From contig JAKMGM010000160.1 of assembly GCA_022424925.1 (NCBI GenBank), positions 1-41,575 on the forward strand: DNA of 41,575 bases. The letters are read 5' to 3'. A program made the translations under genes and the position numbers. Source of the DNA: Candidatus Poseidoniaceae archaeon (GTDB lineage: Archaea; Thermoplasmatota; Poseidoniia; Poseidoniales; Poseidoniaceae). Below are positions 15,450-22,315 of the stretch, piece by piece; within the stretch, counting starts at the first letter, position 1, and every line of letters starts with the position of its first letter. The notes beneath the pieces were generated by a model. The model was not told the origin of the DNA. It made no database searches and saw nothing but the letters and a program-made list of their open reading frames with translations.

Positions 15450-16151
15450 ATGAAACAAATCTATGATGACCACGCCGATATCCGAACCAAAGCCGCAATT
15501 CGAGTCGTCAGCCTCTTTTTCGTGGGGCTGATTATTATTGCAGCAACGACAAGTCCTATTGCAACCGGAACAAAGGCTGGAGAACGAGCTCCTCCACTCG
15601 AAGGTAAATTCTACAACGGCACCGGCGGTTGGACCGATTTCAATCTTGAAAATTACTGGGACCCGACATGGGAGGAAGGCGATGTCTCAGGACAATGGGT
15701 TGTGATTGATTTCATGGATACTGACTGCCCATACTGTATTCGCTCTGCTGAAGACGTGTCGATAAACTCCGGTGACTTTGATGGCAGTAACCCTCAATGG
15801 GATGGGGCCATTGTCAACTTTATTGCAAGTGCGACCGAACTTGACATCAATGGACACGATTCAAGTCGTGCTGAAATTGCAGCATTTAGGGACAAAACCG
15901 CAGATTCCGGTCAGTCATGTGGCGGCTCTGATTGTGGAAACCGTGCTGGCTCTGCACACAACTTCCCCTACATTGACGACATCGACCAGGAAAACATGAA
16001 AGAATGGAAAGTTGGTGGAACTCCGAGCTATTACCTGATTCAACCGGATGGAATTATTGCGTGGAGTTCTTCGGAAAATCCGGGTGAAGATTTGCGAGAC
16101 GCGATTCTTGCGCTCGTCCCTCGTGAGTCCGCACAACAAGGAGGCGCTTGA
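15450..16151 (+). CDS. Membrane-anchored extracytoplasmic thioredoxin-fold protein (TlpA/AhpC-TSA-like)
   Basis: The 233-residue protein has a short N-terminus, one membrane segment at about residues 19-36 (VVSLFFVGLIIIAATTS), and an outward-facing thioredoxin domain. The redox motif is DFMDTDCPYCIRSAED (CxxC as CPYC), and the cis-proline region is WKVGGTPSYYLIQPDG. Between them lies an insertion with two more cysteines (SCGGSDCGN). Members transfer or isomerise disulfides outside the cytoplasm. The start abuts the epimerase stop (TGAATG), and the stop is one base before the VKOR gene ATG. A VKOR directly behind it strongly suggests it is the partner that passes disulfides from VKOR to secreted proteins. 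Confidence 0.9.
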   Translation: MKQIYDDHADIRTKAAIRVVSLFFVGLIIIAATTSPIATGTKAGERAPPLEGKFYNGTGGWTDFNLENYWDPTWEEGDVSGQWVVIDFMDTDCPYCIRSAEDVSINSGDFDGSNPQWDGAIVNFIASATELDINGHDSSRAEIAAFRDKTADSGQSCGGSDCGNRAGSAHNFPYIDDIDQENMKEWKVGGTPSYYLIQPDGIIAWSSSENPGEDLRDAILALVPRESAQQGGA

Positions 16152-16152
16152 G

Positions 16153-16746
16153 ATGGACCCGAATCTCCAACTCATGTTGTATGTTATTCCAACCGTTGTT
16201 GGTCTACTTTTGGTGTTGCCAATAGGTCGTGCACTCGCTAGCCCGTTTGAGCAAATGCTCCCTTCGCTTGTTGGAGAGAGGAGTCGGATTTTTTCCGGAC
16301 TTATCGTAACCACTGTTGCAGGGTTTGCTGTATCCATTCAAACGCTTTGGATTTCTTCGAAAGTAAGCGAAGGTGGGAACTTTTGTGCTTCTAATTCCGT
16401 GTTTTCATGCGATGATGTGATCGGTAATTCTGCCTATAATACCGACCCGATTTTTGGTCTTCCGTGGGGCGGTATTGGTGCAGTTGTCTTTTGCGTTTTA
16501 CTCTACTTTGCATATTCCTCATCTGTTGAGCCAAATGCATCGTGGGTTGGTTCGTACTTGAATCTCGGAACAGCAATGACCTTCGGCGGTTTCTTTGTTA
16601 TCGGACTGCTGGTCTTCTACGAACTGGAGATGGAAAAGATTTGCCAGTACTGTACAACGGCGCACGTAGCAAACGTTGCTGCGTTCATCGGATTTTATCG
16701 CTTGAGAAAGATGAATGATTCTGGCGAATGGAACATTGAAGGATGA
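16153..16746 (+). CDS. VKOR-family disulfide oxidase
   Basis: A 197-residue integral membrane protein with about five hydrophobic segments. It carries the full cysteine set of vitamin K epoxide reductase homologues: a loop pair in NFCASNSVFSCDDV, with the two Cys eight residues apart as in human VKOR, the FGLPWGGIGA segment after it, and the quinone-side active site ICQYCTTAHVAN (CxxC). Such enzymes reoxidise thioredoxin-like partners and pass electrons to a membrane quinone, in the place of DsbB. An earlier in-frame ATG at 16048 lies inside the preceding gene and would add non-homologous residues. The downstream gene overlaps by ATGA. Confidence 0.93.
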   Translation: MDPNLQLMLYVIPTVVGLLLVLPIGRALASPFEQMLPSLVGERSRIFSGLIVTTVAGFAVSIQTLWISSKVSEGGNFCASNSVFSCDDVIGNSAYNTDPIFGLPWGGIGAVVFCVLLYFAYSSSVEPNASWVGSYLNLGTAMTFGGFFVIGLLVFYELEMEKICQYCTTAHVANVAAFIGFYRLRKMNDSGEWNIEG

Positions 16747-17366
16747 AGAACATGGACAACGAAACAACATTTTGGAGTGTAATAACGGCGGTGGCACTGG
16801 CAGCCTTGCTGTTGATGCTGGCCAATGACCGTGGATTGTTTGAGAAGGACGCTCAACAATCGATTGAATCCACAGATGAGGTGAACAACAACCAACCTTC
16901 AGAAAACTCGAGTGCACTCAATTCGTCCGCAGATACACCTGACCCGTTAGCCTTGGAATGCCTCGACCACGACGGCCTTGCTCGACACGACCATGTCACA
17001 CTCCGCATCTATGTCAACGGGCAACAGCGGACGGTAGAGGCTGCGGTTGGTATCCAAACGGATGTCTGCAACGGTGATGAGAACAACATGCATGCAGTCC
17101 ATACACACGACGATACAGGCCGATTGCACATTGAGTTGAATGAAGCCGGTGATGTGCCTTTGGGTGTCTTCTTTGATATCTGGGGCTACCATTTTGACGA
17201 AACTGGAGTGTTCGATTACCGTGTCAATTCGACCCATGAAATGGCCATGCATGTGTTTGCATCGGATGAAAGTGCAGCCGAAGAAAACCTCGTTACGAGT
17301 TTCGATGACTACTTACTACAGAACGGAGAAATCATCGAAGTCCACTACCGGTTACGCACCGCTTAA
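16743..17366 (+). CDS. Secreted or membrane-anchored His-rich protein with 'HTHD' motif
   Basis: The 207-residue product begins with a signal-anchor (VITAVALAALLLMLAN) and an Asn/Ser-rich linker. The domain after about residue 70 has LECLDHDG, HDHVTLRIYVNGQQRTV, a Cys in TDVCNGD, then HAVHTHDDTGRLHIEL and VFFDIWGYHF. I recall the same order of motifs in proteins found near VKOR/thioredoxin genes in bacteria and archaea, but no function is established to my knowledge. The His cluster suggests metal binding (inference). Two domain cysteines could form a disulfide. Its ATG overlaps the VKOR TGA (ATGA), so translation is coupled. Its stop overlaps that of the convergent gene by 4 bases. Confidence 0.85.
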   Translation: MKNMDNETTFWSVITAVALAALLLMLANDRGLFEKDAQQSIESTDEVNNNQPSENSSALNSSADTPDPLALECLDHDGLARHDHVTLRIYVNGQQRTVEAAVGIQTDVCNGDENNMHAVHTHDDTGRLHIELNEAGDVPLGVFFDIWGYHFDETGVFDYRVNSTHEMAMHVFASDESAAEENLVTSFDDYLLQNGEIIEVHYRLRTA

Positions 17367-17632
17367 GGCGTAAAGCAACCATCGAACACGCTTGCATCGA
17401 GTGTTGCAGTTGTTTCTTCCATGCGATGAAGTGTGACGTTTATTCGGCCACTGTCACTGTAACTCTGTCGAAGTTCGTCAAACAGTCTTTTCTGAACATC
17501 ATTTTCATTCTCGCCGTACAGTATGTTGAGATGATGGTGCTTCTCTCCTTCAACTTCAACGGTGTATTCCACAGCCCACTCTTTGAGCGGTCTGTCCTGG
17601 TCCCATGTTACGTCTTCCCATGACTCTGCCAT
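17363..17632 (-). CDS. Small acidic protein of unknown function
   Basis: The product is 89 residues, starts MAESWEDVTWDQDRPLKEW, and has a predicted strand-helix-strand pattern: AVEYTVEVEG, then NENDVQKRLFDELRQSY, then RINVTLHRMEE. A HHH run and a C-terminal single Cys (FDGCFTP) are present. There is no signal peptide or membrane helix. I do not recognise a family. Its TAA shares the TTAA with the convergent His-rich protein gene. The ATG at 17632 lies just behind an AT-rich stretch, so a short-leader transcript is possible. Confidence 0.65.
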   Translation of the reverse strand: MAESWEDVTWDQDRPLKEWAVEYTVEVEGEKHHHLNILYGENENDVQKRLFDELRQSYSDSGRINVTLHRMEETTATLDASVFDGCFTP

Positions 17633-17693
17633 GGTAATACATTATCACGGTAGGTTATCAATCCTCGTATCATTTGACTCAGAAACTTTCCGG

Positions 17694-17718
17694 AAAAGCG
17701 ACATTGAATGCCGCTTTG
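17694..17718 (-). terminator. Terminator-like hairpin after the secreted thioredoxin-fold gene
   Basis: On the minus strand AAAGCGGCAT-TCA-ATGTCGCTTTT forms a 10-pair hairpin with one G-U pair, ending in four T. It begins 13 bases after the stop at 17731. The same bases on the plus strand have an A-C mismatch. Archaeal termination depends mainly on T-runs, so this is suggestive only. Confidence 0.45.
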
Positions 17719-17730
17719 GGTCATTTACAC

Positions 17731-18690
17731 TCACTTTTTCTCTTCTTTAGTTCCCTTGCGAGGCAAGATGGCGGCTATTCCTGCCCCAGCCGCAAGTACG
17801 AGAAGAACAGTCGTGGAAGGATTTGCCTCGGGGTTTTCACGGTTTCGAATGGCGAGTTCGACAACGCCGTGTGAGCCCAGAGACGCTTCGCCTTGCGATA
17901 CAGCCTCAACGGTGCTCTCATGAACAAGGAGTACACTAAACTGTTCGAGATTGTCAAAGGAGATGGAAAAGTCTTCAGTACATCCTTGATTTACATGTGC
18001 GGATGTTAAACCGTGTTGAACGCCAATCGTTGATGTGTTGAGTACGCACTCTGCAGTTGCAACAACCACGCGGTCTCGTGTAGCGCCGCCGGGATTAATG
18101 GCGCCTTTCGGAACCAACTTGTCATGCTGCACAACCATAAACGTCAATTGGGTCTGTTGAGGTTGTTCATGGCTTGAGGCATAGGACACAACACGTGCAG
18201 TTGTGGTGTTTCCGATTTGCTGCAACTCGAACTGGAGTGATGTCGTGTCTTGACGGAGAACCTCTGCATCAAGAATATCGCGTTGAACATCATTCCACGC
18301 CTCAAACCCAGAACGTGGGTTTTCACCTTCGACCATAAACGTCGGCGTTGGAATCGAGGTTCCATGAATCAATCCCAGTCGGTCGATTCTATGTTGTGCC
18401 GCTGGGGGTTGAAACGCATCCTCGCCGTCGCTCGGGTGGTATGCGACCATGGCGATTCGTGAGCCGTGTGCGTCTGCAACGCCCAAGAGGTATGGGTCAA
18501 TGTCGGCGCAACTCGGACACCACGTCGCCGTAACTTCTTCAACCAACAGGCTGCGGCCGAGTAAGCTTGATTGTACAGGTTCGTTCAGTGGGGTTGACGG
18601 CTCCAGTACCTTGGCTTGAACCATGCTGCCACCGAGTACCGTGCTCAACAGGCTGAACAAAGCAAAGAGTGCAAAGGTTCGCGACTTCAT
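17731..18690 (-). CDS. Secreted thioredoxin-fold protein with C-terminal anchor
   Basis: The 319-residue protein has a signal peptide (about residues 1-28, FALFALFSLLSTVLGG, ending near VQAK). A thioredoxin-like domain carries VEEVTATWCPSCADIDPYL (CxxC as CPSC) and the cis-Pro region TSIPTPTFMVEG. Downstream is a beta-rich domain with two further Cys (AECVL, QGCTE). The C-terminus is NPSTTVLLVLAAGAGIAAIL followed by a basic tail, a layout that resembles a sorting signal as well as a plain membrane anchor. The ATG at 18690 has a GGAGG two bases upstream; a GTG at 18699 is an alternative. Likely a surface thiol/disulfide protein. Its substrate is unknown. Confidence 0.87.
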   Translation of the reverse strand: MKSRTFALFALFSLLSTVLGGSMVQAKVLEPSTPLNEPVQSSLLGRSLLVEEVTATWCPSCADIDPYLLGVADAHGSRIAMVAYHPSDGEDAFQPPAAQHRIDRLGLIHGTSIPTPTFMVEGENPRSGFEAWNDVQRDILDAEVLRQDTTSLQFELQQIGNTTTARVVSYASSHEQPQQTQLTFMVVQHDKLVPKGAINPGGATRDRVVVATAECVLNTSTIGVQHGLTSAHVNQGCTEDFSISFDNLEQFSVLLVHESTVEAVSQGEASLGSHGVVELAIRNRENPEANPSTTVLLVLAAGAGIAAILPRKGTKEEKK

Positions 18691-18803
18691 GGCCTCCACT
18701 GTGTACTGCGAACATGCCGACCCCCTTCATCCCTTTGTTGAACCTTCATTTCGAAGGGAGGTTTCTTGAACGGTGTGTGCCGAGGTGTGGCTGGAGGGCT
18801 TGG

Positions 18804-19544
18804 ATGGCAGACCACTGGATTGAAAATCACAAGCGTGATTCTTGGCGGCGGCAGGCGAAAGCAAGCGGTTACCGTGCCCGCTCAGCATTCAAACTGAAGC
18901 AAATTCAAGAACGATTTGGGCTTCTTCGCGAAGACGATATCATCCTTGATGTTGGTTGCCATCCTGGAGGATGGGCTCAAGTGGCTACTGAACTGGTCGG
19001 CGAAAATGGTTGGGTGATTGGGGTTGACTTGGAAGCATGCCAACCCGTTGAAGGCTCAATTTTGCTCGTTGGTGACATCACTGACCCACACACACAGCAG
19101 CGCGTACTCGAAGAGTTGGACAACCGCCCACTCAATTCCATCATTTCCGATATTTCTCCAAACATCACCGGTAAGTGGGATATGGACCAGGCTGTTGCTA
19201 TGACACTGGTTGCATTGGTGTATGATTTTTCATTACCCCTCCTCACGAAAGGTGGCTCTTTTGTCACCAAACTGTTTCAGGGCGTAGGTGTGGAGGAACT
19301 CATCCAGGTCGTGAAGCCTTATTTTTCGGATGTGCGCCGTTTCTCTCCGCATGCCTCGCGTAACTCTTCATCTGAAGTCTACTTGATTTGTCGCAATTTC
19401 ATGCCGTGGAAGTTCAAGAAAGTGAGTATTCTCGACGCGTACGAGGCTGCATTGAACATCAAACTCGGAGGCGACGACATTGAAGAAGCTCCAGATATCA
19501 TCACATCTTCGTTTTCAGTTCGCAAGAAGAAGTCGGCCGAATAG
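18804..19544 (+). CDS. rlmE: FtsJ/RlmE-family RNA 2'-O-ribose methyltransferase
   Basis: An SAM-dependent methyltransferase of 246 residues. The K-D-K-E catalytic tetrad is visible: Lys in YRARSAFKLKQI, Asp in IISDISPNITG, Lys in SFVTKLFQG and Glu in SSSEVYLICRNF. SAM motif I reads DVGCHPGGWAQV. This is the pattern of RlmE, which methylates a uridine in the large rRNA, and of related tRNA enzymes; archaeal members are usually annotated as 23S rRNA methyltransferases. Compared with about 209 residues in E. coli it has a C-terminal extension ending in RKKKSAE. The ATG at 18804 has GGAGG seven bases upstream; the frame is open from 18669 but the extra residues are not family-like. The OB-fold gene follows after 4 bases. 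Confidence 0.92.
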   Translation: MADHWIENHKRDSWRRQAKASGYRARSAFKLKQIQERFGLLREDDIILDVGCHPGGWAQVATELVGENGWVIGVDLEACQPVEGSILLVGDITDPHTQQRVLEELDNRPLNSIISDISPNITGKWDMDQAVAMTLVALVYDFSLPLLTKGGSFVTKLFQGVGVEELIQVVKPYFSDVRRFSPHASRNSSSEVYLICRNFMPWKFKKVSILDAYEAALNIKLGGDDIEEAPDIITSSFSVRKKKSAE

Positions 19545-19548
19545 ATTG

Positions 19549-19917
19549 ATGAAGTTGAAGGTTCATTTTTCGTCCATGGACGTAACAAAGCCAAAACATC
19601 GAAGCCAGAAAATGAAACCAACCCGACAGAAAGTCGCCGACCTCGTAGCCAATACGCATGTACAACGTCTTGAATTGGTCGCTCTACGAGTGTATCCAAG
19701 AAGGATGGTATACTCAGACACCTATGTTGGTCCTGTTGCAGCAGGGTGCGGACGAGACGAGACAGGGATAGTTGGCCTGATTCTATGGAATGAACAAATC
19801 CAACAGGTCAATGTGGGAGATATCATTGTTATCGAATCCGGTTGGTGCAGAGAAAAGAACGGGGAGTTGGTGGTAAGTACCGGCAAAACTGGGCGTTTGT
19901 ACGTTCGCAATGGATAG
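19549..19917 (+). CDS. OB-fold nucleic-acid-binding protein (SOSS-B/RPA-like)
   Basis: A 122-residue protein with a basic N-terminus and a single OB fold. Readable strands are VQRLELVALRVYPRRM, then GRDETGIVGLILWNEQI, VNVGDIIVIESGWCRE and LVVSTGKTGRLYV. The DETG...LWNEQ...GDIIVIE...G order is that of archaeal single-stranded-DNA-binding or SOSS-B-like proteins, which bind exposed strands during repair and replication. It lies 4 bases behind the methyltransferase gene on the same strand, so co-transcription is likely. The start is uncertain: ATGs at 19549, 19576 and 19606 are in frame and none has a strong ribosome-binding site. Confidence 0.8.
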   Translation: MKLKVHFSSMDVTKPKHRSQKMKPTRQKVADLVANTHVQRLELVALRVYPRRMVYSDTYVGPVAAGCGRDETGIVGLILWNEQIQQVNVGDIIVIESGWCREKNGELVVSTGKTGRLYVRNG

Positions 19918-20033
19918 GCATGCTCGGCTGAACTGCTTGGACAGGTGACAATTTGAGCCATTGACTTGAGGTGATTCGGCACGCAACCATAAAGAAGGGG
20001 AGGGCGTGGGGCATTTGTTCCTGAGGACCTATT

Positions 20034-20201
20034 ATGACCGACCGAGCAGCAAATTGTACATCATCCGGTGTTCCCCTTGAGGAAACCGGCTCAACCTCAT
20101 TCCCATGCCCTGGCTGCAGTACAGCCATTGGCCGCAGCCCACGATGCCGAAACCAAGGTGTGCTGTACATCTGTCCGAACTGCCAATATCAGGGGCCCTG
20201 A
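20034..20201 (+). CDS. Small archaeal zinc-ribbon protein
   Basis: A 55-residue protein beginning MTDRAANCTSSGVPLEE. It has four Cys-containing knuckles: an N-terminal NCTS, FPCPGCST, PRCRN and YICPNCQYQGP. This is the conserved archaeal zinc-ribbon family (HVO_2753/DUF1610-like) that commonly sits directly before the aEF1B gene, as here, with 9 bases between them. It probably binds two zinc ions and may help in translation or nucleic-acid binding, though its role is not settled. A GAGG lies 8 bases before the ATG, and an AT-rich CCATAAAG about 40 bases upstream may be the promoter. Confidence 0.88.
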   Translation: MTDRAANCTSSGVPLEETGSTSFPCPGCSTAIGRSPRCRNQGVLYICPNCQYQGP

Positions 20202-20210
20202 GGTGATTGC

Positions 20211-20483
20211 ATGGGTATGGTAGCAATGACGTACAAAATCAATCCTGATGCAGATGCAGAAGATGTGGATGCTGAAGCAATCGCAACCTCCGTTCAAGCA
20301 TTGACCGATGACATCTACAATGTCCAATCTGTCGAAGTTAAACCTCTCGCCTTCGGACTCAAGTTCGTTCAAATCCATGTCGTCATGAACGATGGTGAAG
20401 GTCTTGCAGATGCGTTGGAGGCTAAAATCTCTGAAATTCCTGGTGTCGGTGAGATCGAAGTCCTCTCAATGGGCTTGCTTTGA
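20211..20483 (+). CDS. ef1b: Translation elongation factor 1-beta (aEF1B)
   Basis: The archaeal guanine-nucleotide exchange factor that recharges EF1-alpha with GTP. The 90-residue protein is a single ferredoxin-like domain: MVAMTYKINPDADA (first strand), helix AEAIATSVQALTDDI, VEVKPLAFGLKFVQIHVVM, helix GLADALEAKISEIP, and the C-terminal GVGEIEVLSMGLL. Size and motifs match archaeal EF-1 beta. The ATG at 20211 has GAGGTG 5 bases upstream; the next ATG, at 20217, is an alternative. It forms a two-gene unit with the zinc-ribbon gene and ends 6 bases before the convergent TruD gene. Confidence 0.94.
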   Translation: MGMVAMTYKINPDADAEDVDAEAIATSVQALTDDIYNVQSVEVKPLAFGLKFVQIHVVMNDGEGLADALEAKISEIPGVGEIEVLSMGLL

Positions 20484-20489
20484 ATCGTT

Positions 20490-21893
20490 TCACAGTTGGT
20501 GAAGCGGGCAACGCATGAACTCACGCAACAATGTCGTAGCGTAACTTCCGGAAGAAAGCGTGAATCGGAATCGAATGCATGCACCCTCGGGATGCCACCT
20601 GCTATGTTCGGTTGGACCTGCCTTCCATCGCTCTCCCATTGATTCATCATTTGCGAGCGGTACAGAATCGACACTCATGTCGGTGAAACTTGTCACCAAT
20701 GAACGACGTGTACCTCGTGTCGAGAGTCTCGGAATGACTTCGACATTCCAGTCCATTTGCGACAAACCCATCGTTTCGATGACGTGCTGCTCGATGGCTC
20801 CACTTTCGCCTTCACATGTCTTCACATCCGTTCCGGGTAACGGACCGGTTGGAGAAAGTCTGCCCAGTTGGCAATTACGAATAATACGAGGAAGTGTTCG
20901 TTCTTCAACGACAACACAACTCGAAGCATCCAATTGACCTTTTTCATCAATTCGCCCAACCATGTCGCCGGCAACCGGCCAACTTATTGGGTGCTCTGCA
21001 GCGAGGCGGGCGTGTAGCGATTTGTTGAACACAACCGATTGTAGAGCGTGCACGGTCATCAGTTGAAGATTACCCGGCAGTTTACGAAACGCCCCAACAT
21101 AATCATCAGGTCTGTGGAGAAGGTGTTCGACCATTTTCCGTTCAAAGCCTAGCCACCGTGGGGCGAGTTCAAGCCCTTCTTCGGATGGTCCATTCTCTCG
21201 AACATGTCGCCTGAAGGCAGCAACGTCTTCGTTTTCAGACTCACCTTCCATGGCAATGTAGGTGAGTGCAGCCTGTTTCCAGTCTCCGGATATCACGTGA
21301 CGTCCAACCTCTGCAGTTACGGGTCGACCAGCACCGAACCGTTGCGGACCAATCCAGTTTGGAAACTTGTTGTCACCGAGTTTGATCGCCATCTCTTCCT
21401 GAATGGCTTTGACCTGTTGGAGAGCATCTTCGGTCGACATCGGTGTACCGTCCTCATGTGCGCAACCTCTCACTACGATTGTGAATCGGTTCCCTCTATG
21501 GTTGCCAAAGCCAATCTTCTGATGCGTTCTTCCAATGACTTCGATATCGACATCGGGAATCTCTACAGCAGCGACTTTGGCTTTCGGGGCATCGATGACG
21601 AACAGCTGTTGGGTCACCGCTCGCTTGTCTTTTGTACCGGCAAAGAATATTCGGTTACGAGGTATAGACAGCGCCTTTGCGAGTGTGTTGCAGAATCTGT
21701 TGGTTTCCCAGTTGGTAAGCATCACTTTGGCAACGGTGAAGCGCCCCCTATTGTCCAGGTGTACAGGGGTCGATATCTCTTCGACTCGGAAGTCAGTAAC
21801 CCGTGCTTTGAGTACGCCGCCGATACCGTTGGTATCCGTTGCATAGCCGTCAAGACCAATGGATTCGGCTAAAGAATCCGTCCATGTTGTCAC
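20490..21893 (-). CDS. truD: tRNA pseudouridine(13) synthase TruD
   Basis: TruD converts uridine 13 of tRNA to pseudouridine. The 467-residue protein has the hallmark FFAGTKDKRAVTQQ with the catalytic Asp, an N-terminal GGVLKARVTDFRVEEI, GFGNHRGNRFTIVVRG, and NWIGPQRFGAGRPVT, the NxxGxQRFG signature. The C-terminal LSSGSYATTLLREFMR is the usual end of archaeal TruD. The start is a GTG at 21893 with GGGGGTG five bases upstream; no in-frame ATG lies near. It begins 13 bases after the Rpo11 stop on the same strand, so rpo11-truD is likely one operon. Confidence 0.94.
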   Translation of the reverse strand: MTTWTDSLAESIGLDGYATDTNGIGGVLKARVTDFRVEEISTPVHLDNRGRFTVAKVMLTNWETNRFCNTLAKALSIPRNRIFFAGTKDKRAVTQQLFVIDAPKAKVAAVEIPDVDIEVIGRTHQKIGFGNHRGNRFTIVVRGCAHEDGTPMSTEDALQQVKAIQEEMAIKLGDNKFPNWIGPQRFGAGRPVTAEVGRHVISGDWKQAALTYIAMEGESENEDVAAFRRHVRENGPSEEGLELAPRWLGFERKMVEHLLHRPDDYVGAFRKLPGNLQLMTVHALQSVVFNKSLHARLAAEHPISWPVAGDMVGRIDEKGQLDASSCVVVEERTLPRIIRNCQLGRLSPTGPLPGTDVKTCEGESGAIEQHVIETMGLSQMDWNVEVIPRLSTRGTRRSLVTSFTDMSVDSVPLANDESMGERWKAGPTEHSRWHPEGACIRFRFTLSSGSYATTLLREFMRCPLHQL

Positions 21894-21906
21894 AGCAGCA
21901 CCCCCA

Positions 21907-22164
21907 TCAGAGGTTGATGCTTTCGAACTCGGATGAGATGCTGGTAACGATTTCCTTCAAGACTTTCTCGGAGTTGTTCTTTCCCGAGGTTCGAATGTAA
22001 AACTCTGGGTCATCCAATTCTGGATGTCCAGGGAAGTAATTGGCGTAATCGATTTTGCTGTTGTTGTTGAGTCGCTCACGCAGCATTTGCAAAGCTGTGT
22101 GGCTCTCACCGATGACTCTCAATCGAAGTTCATTTTTTTCTTTAAGGAGGACTTTGACAGGCAT
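21907..22164 (-). CDS. rpo11: DNA-directed RNA polymerase subunit Rpo11 (RpoL)
   Basis: A small assembly subunit of archaeal RNA polymerase that pairs with Rpo3, equivalent to eukaryotic RPB11. The 85-residue protein shows MPVKVLLKEKNELRLRVIGESHTALQMLRERL, then DYANYFPGHPELDDPEFYIRTSG and an amphipathic C-terminal helix, the standard family order. The ATG at 22164 starts where relatives start; a GTG at 22182 behind AGG would add six residues. truD follows downstream in the same orientation. The gene is divergent from an MMPL transporter gene. Confidence 0.92.
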   Translation of the reverse strand: MPVKVLLKEKNELRLRVIGESHTALQMLRERLNNNSKIDYANYFPGHPELDDPEFYIRTSGKNNSEKVLKEIVTSISSEFESINL

Positions 22165-22315
22165 TGCAATCGTACTTGCCACCTGCCTACTTGTTTTGAA
22201 CCTTCCTCCAACAAAGAATCACTGATTTTCATTCCGGCAAAGGAGTGTTCGAATCCCGCATCGTTCGTACAAATCAACCACGCTTCTTTTCAACTGCCAA
22301 ACTCTCGCACAGGCA

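Noticed and set aside
16048..16152. Earlier in-frame start for the VKOR gene
   Set aside because: The extra 35 residues lie inside the thioredoxin-fold gene in another frame and do not resemble VKOR N-termini. The ATG at 16153, just behind the upstream stop, fits.
21204..21872. Plus-strand open frame of 222 codons
   Set aside because: It is antisense to truD, whose catalytic and structural motifs are intact. The antisense product has no recognisable features.
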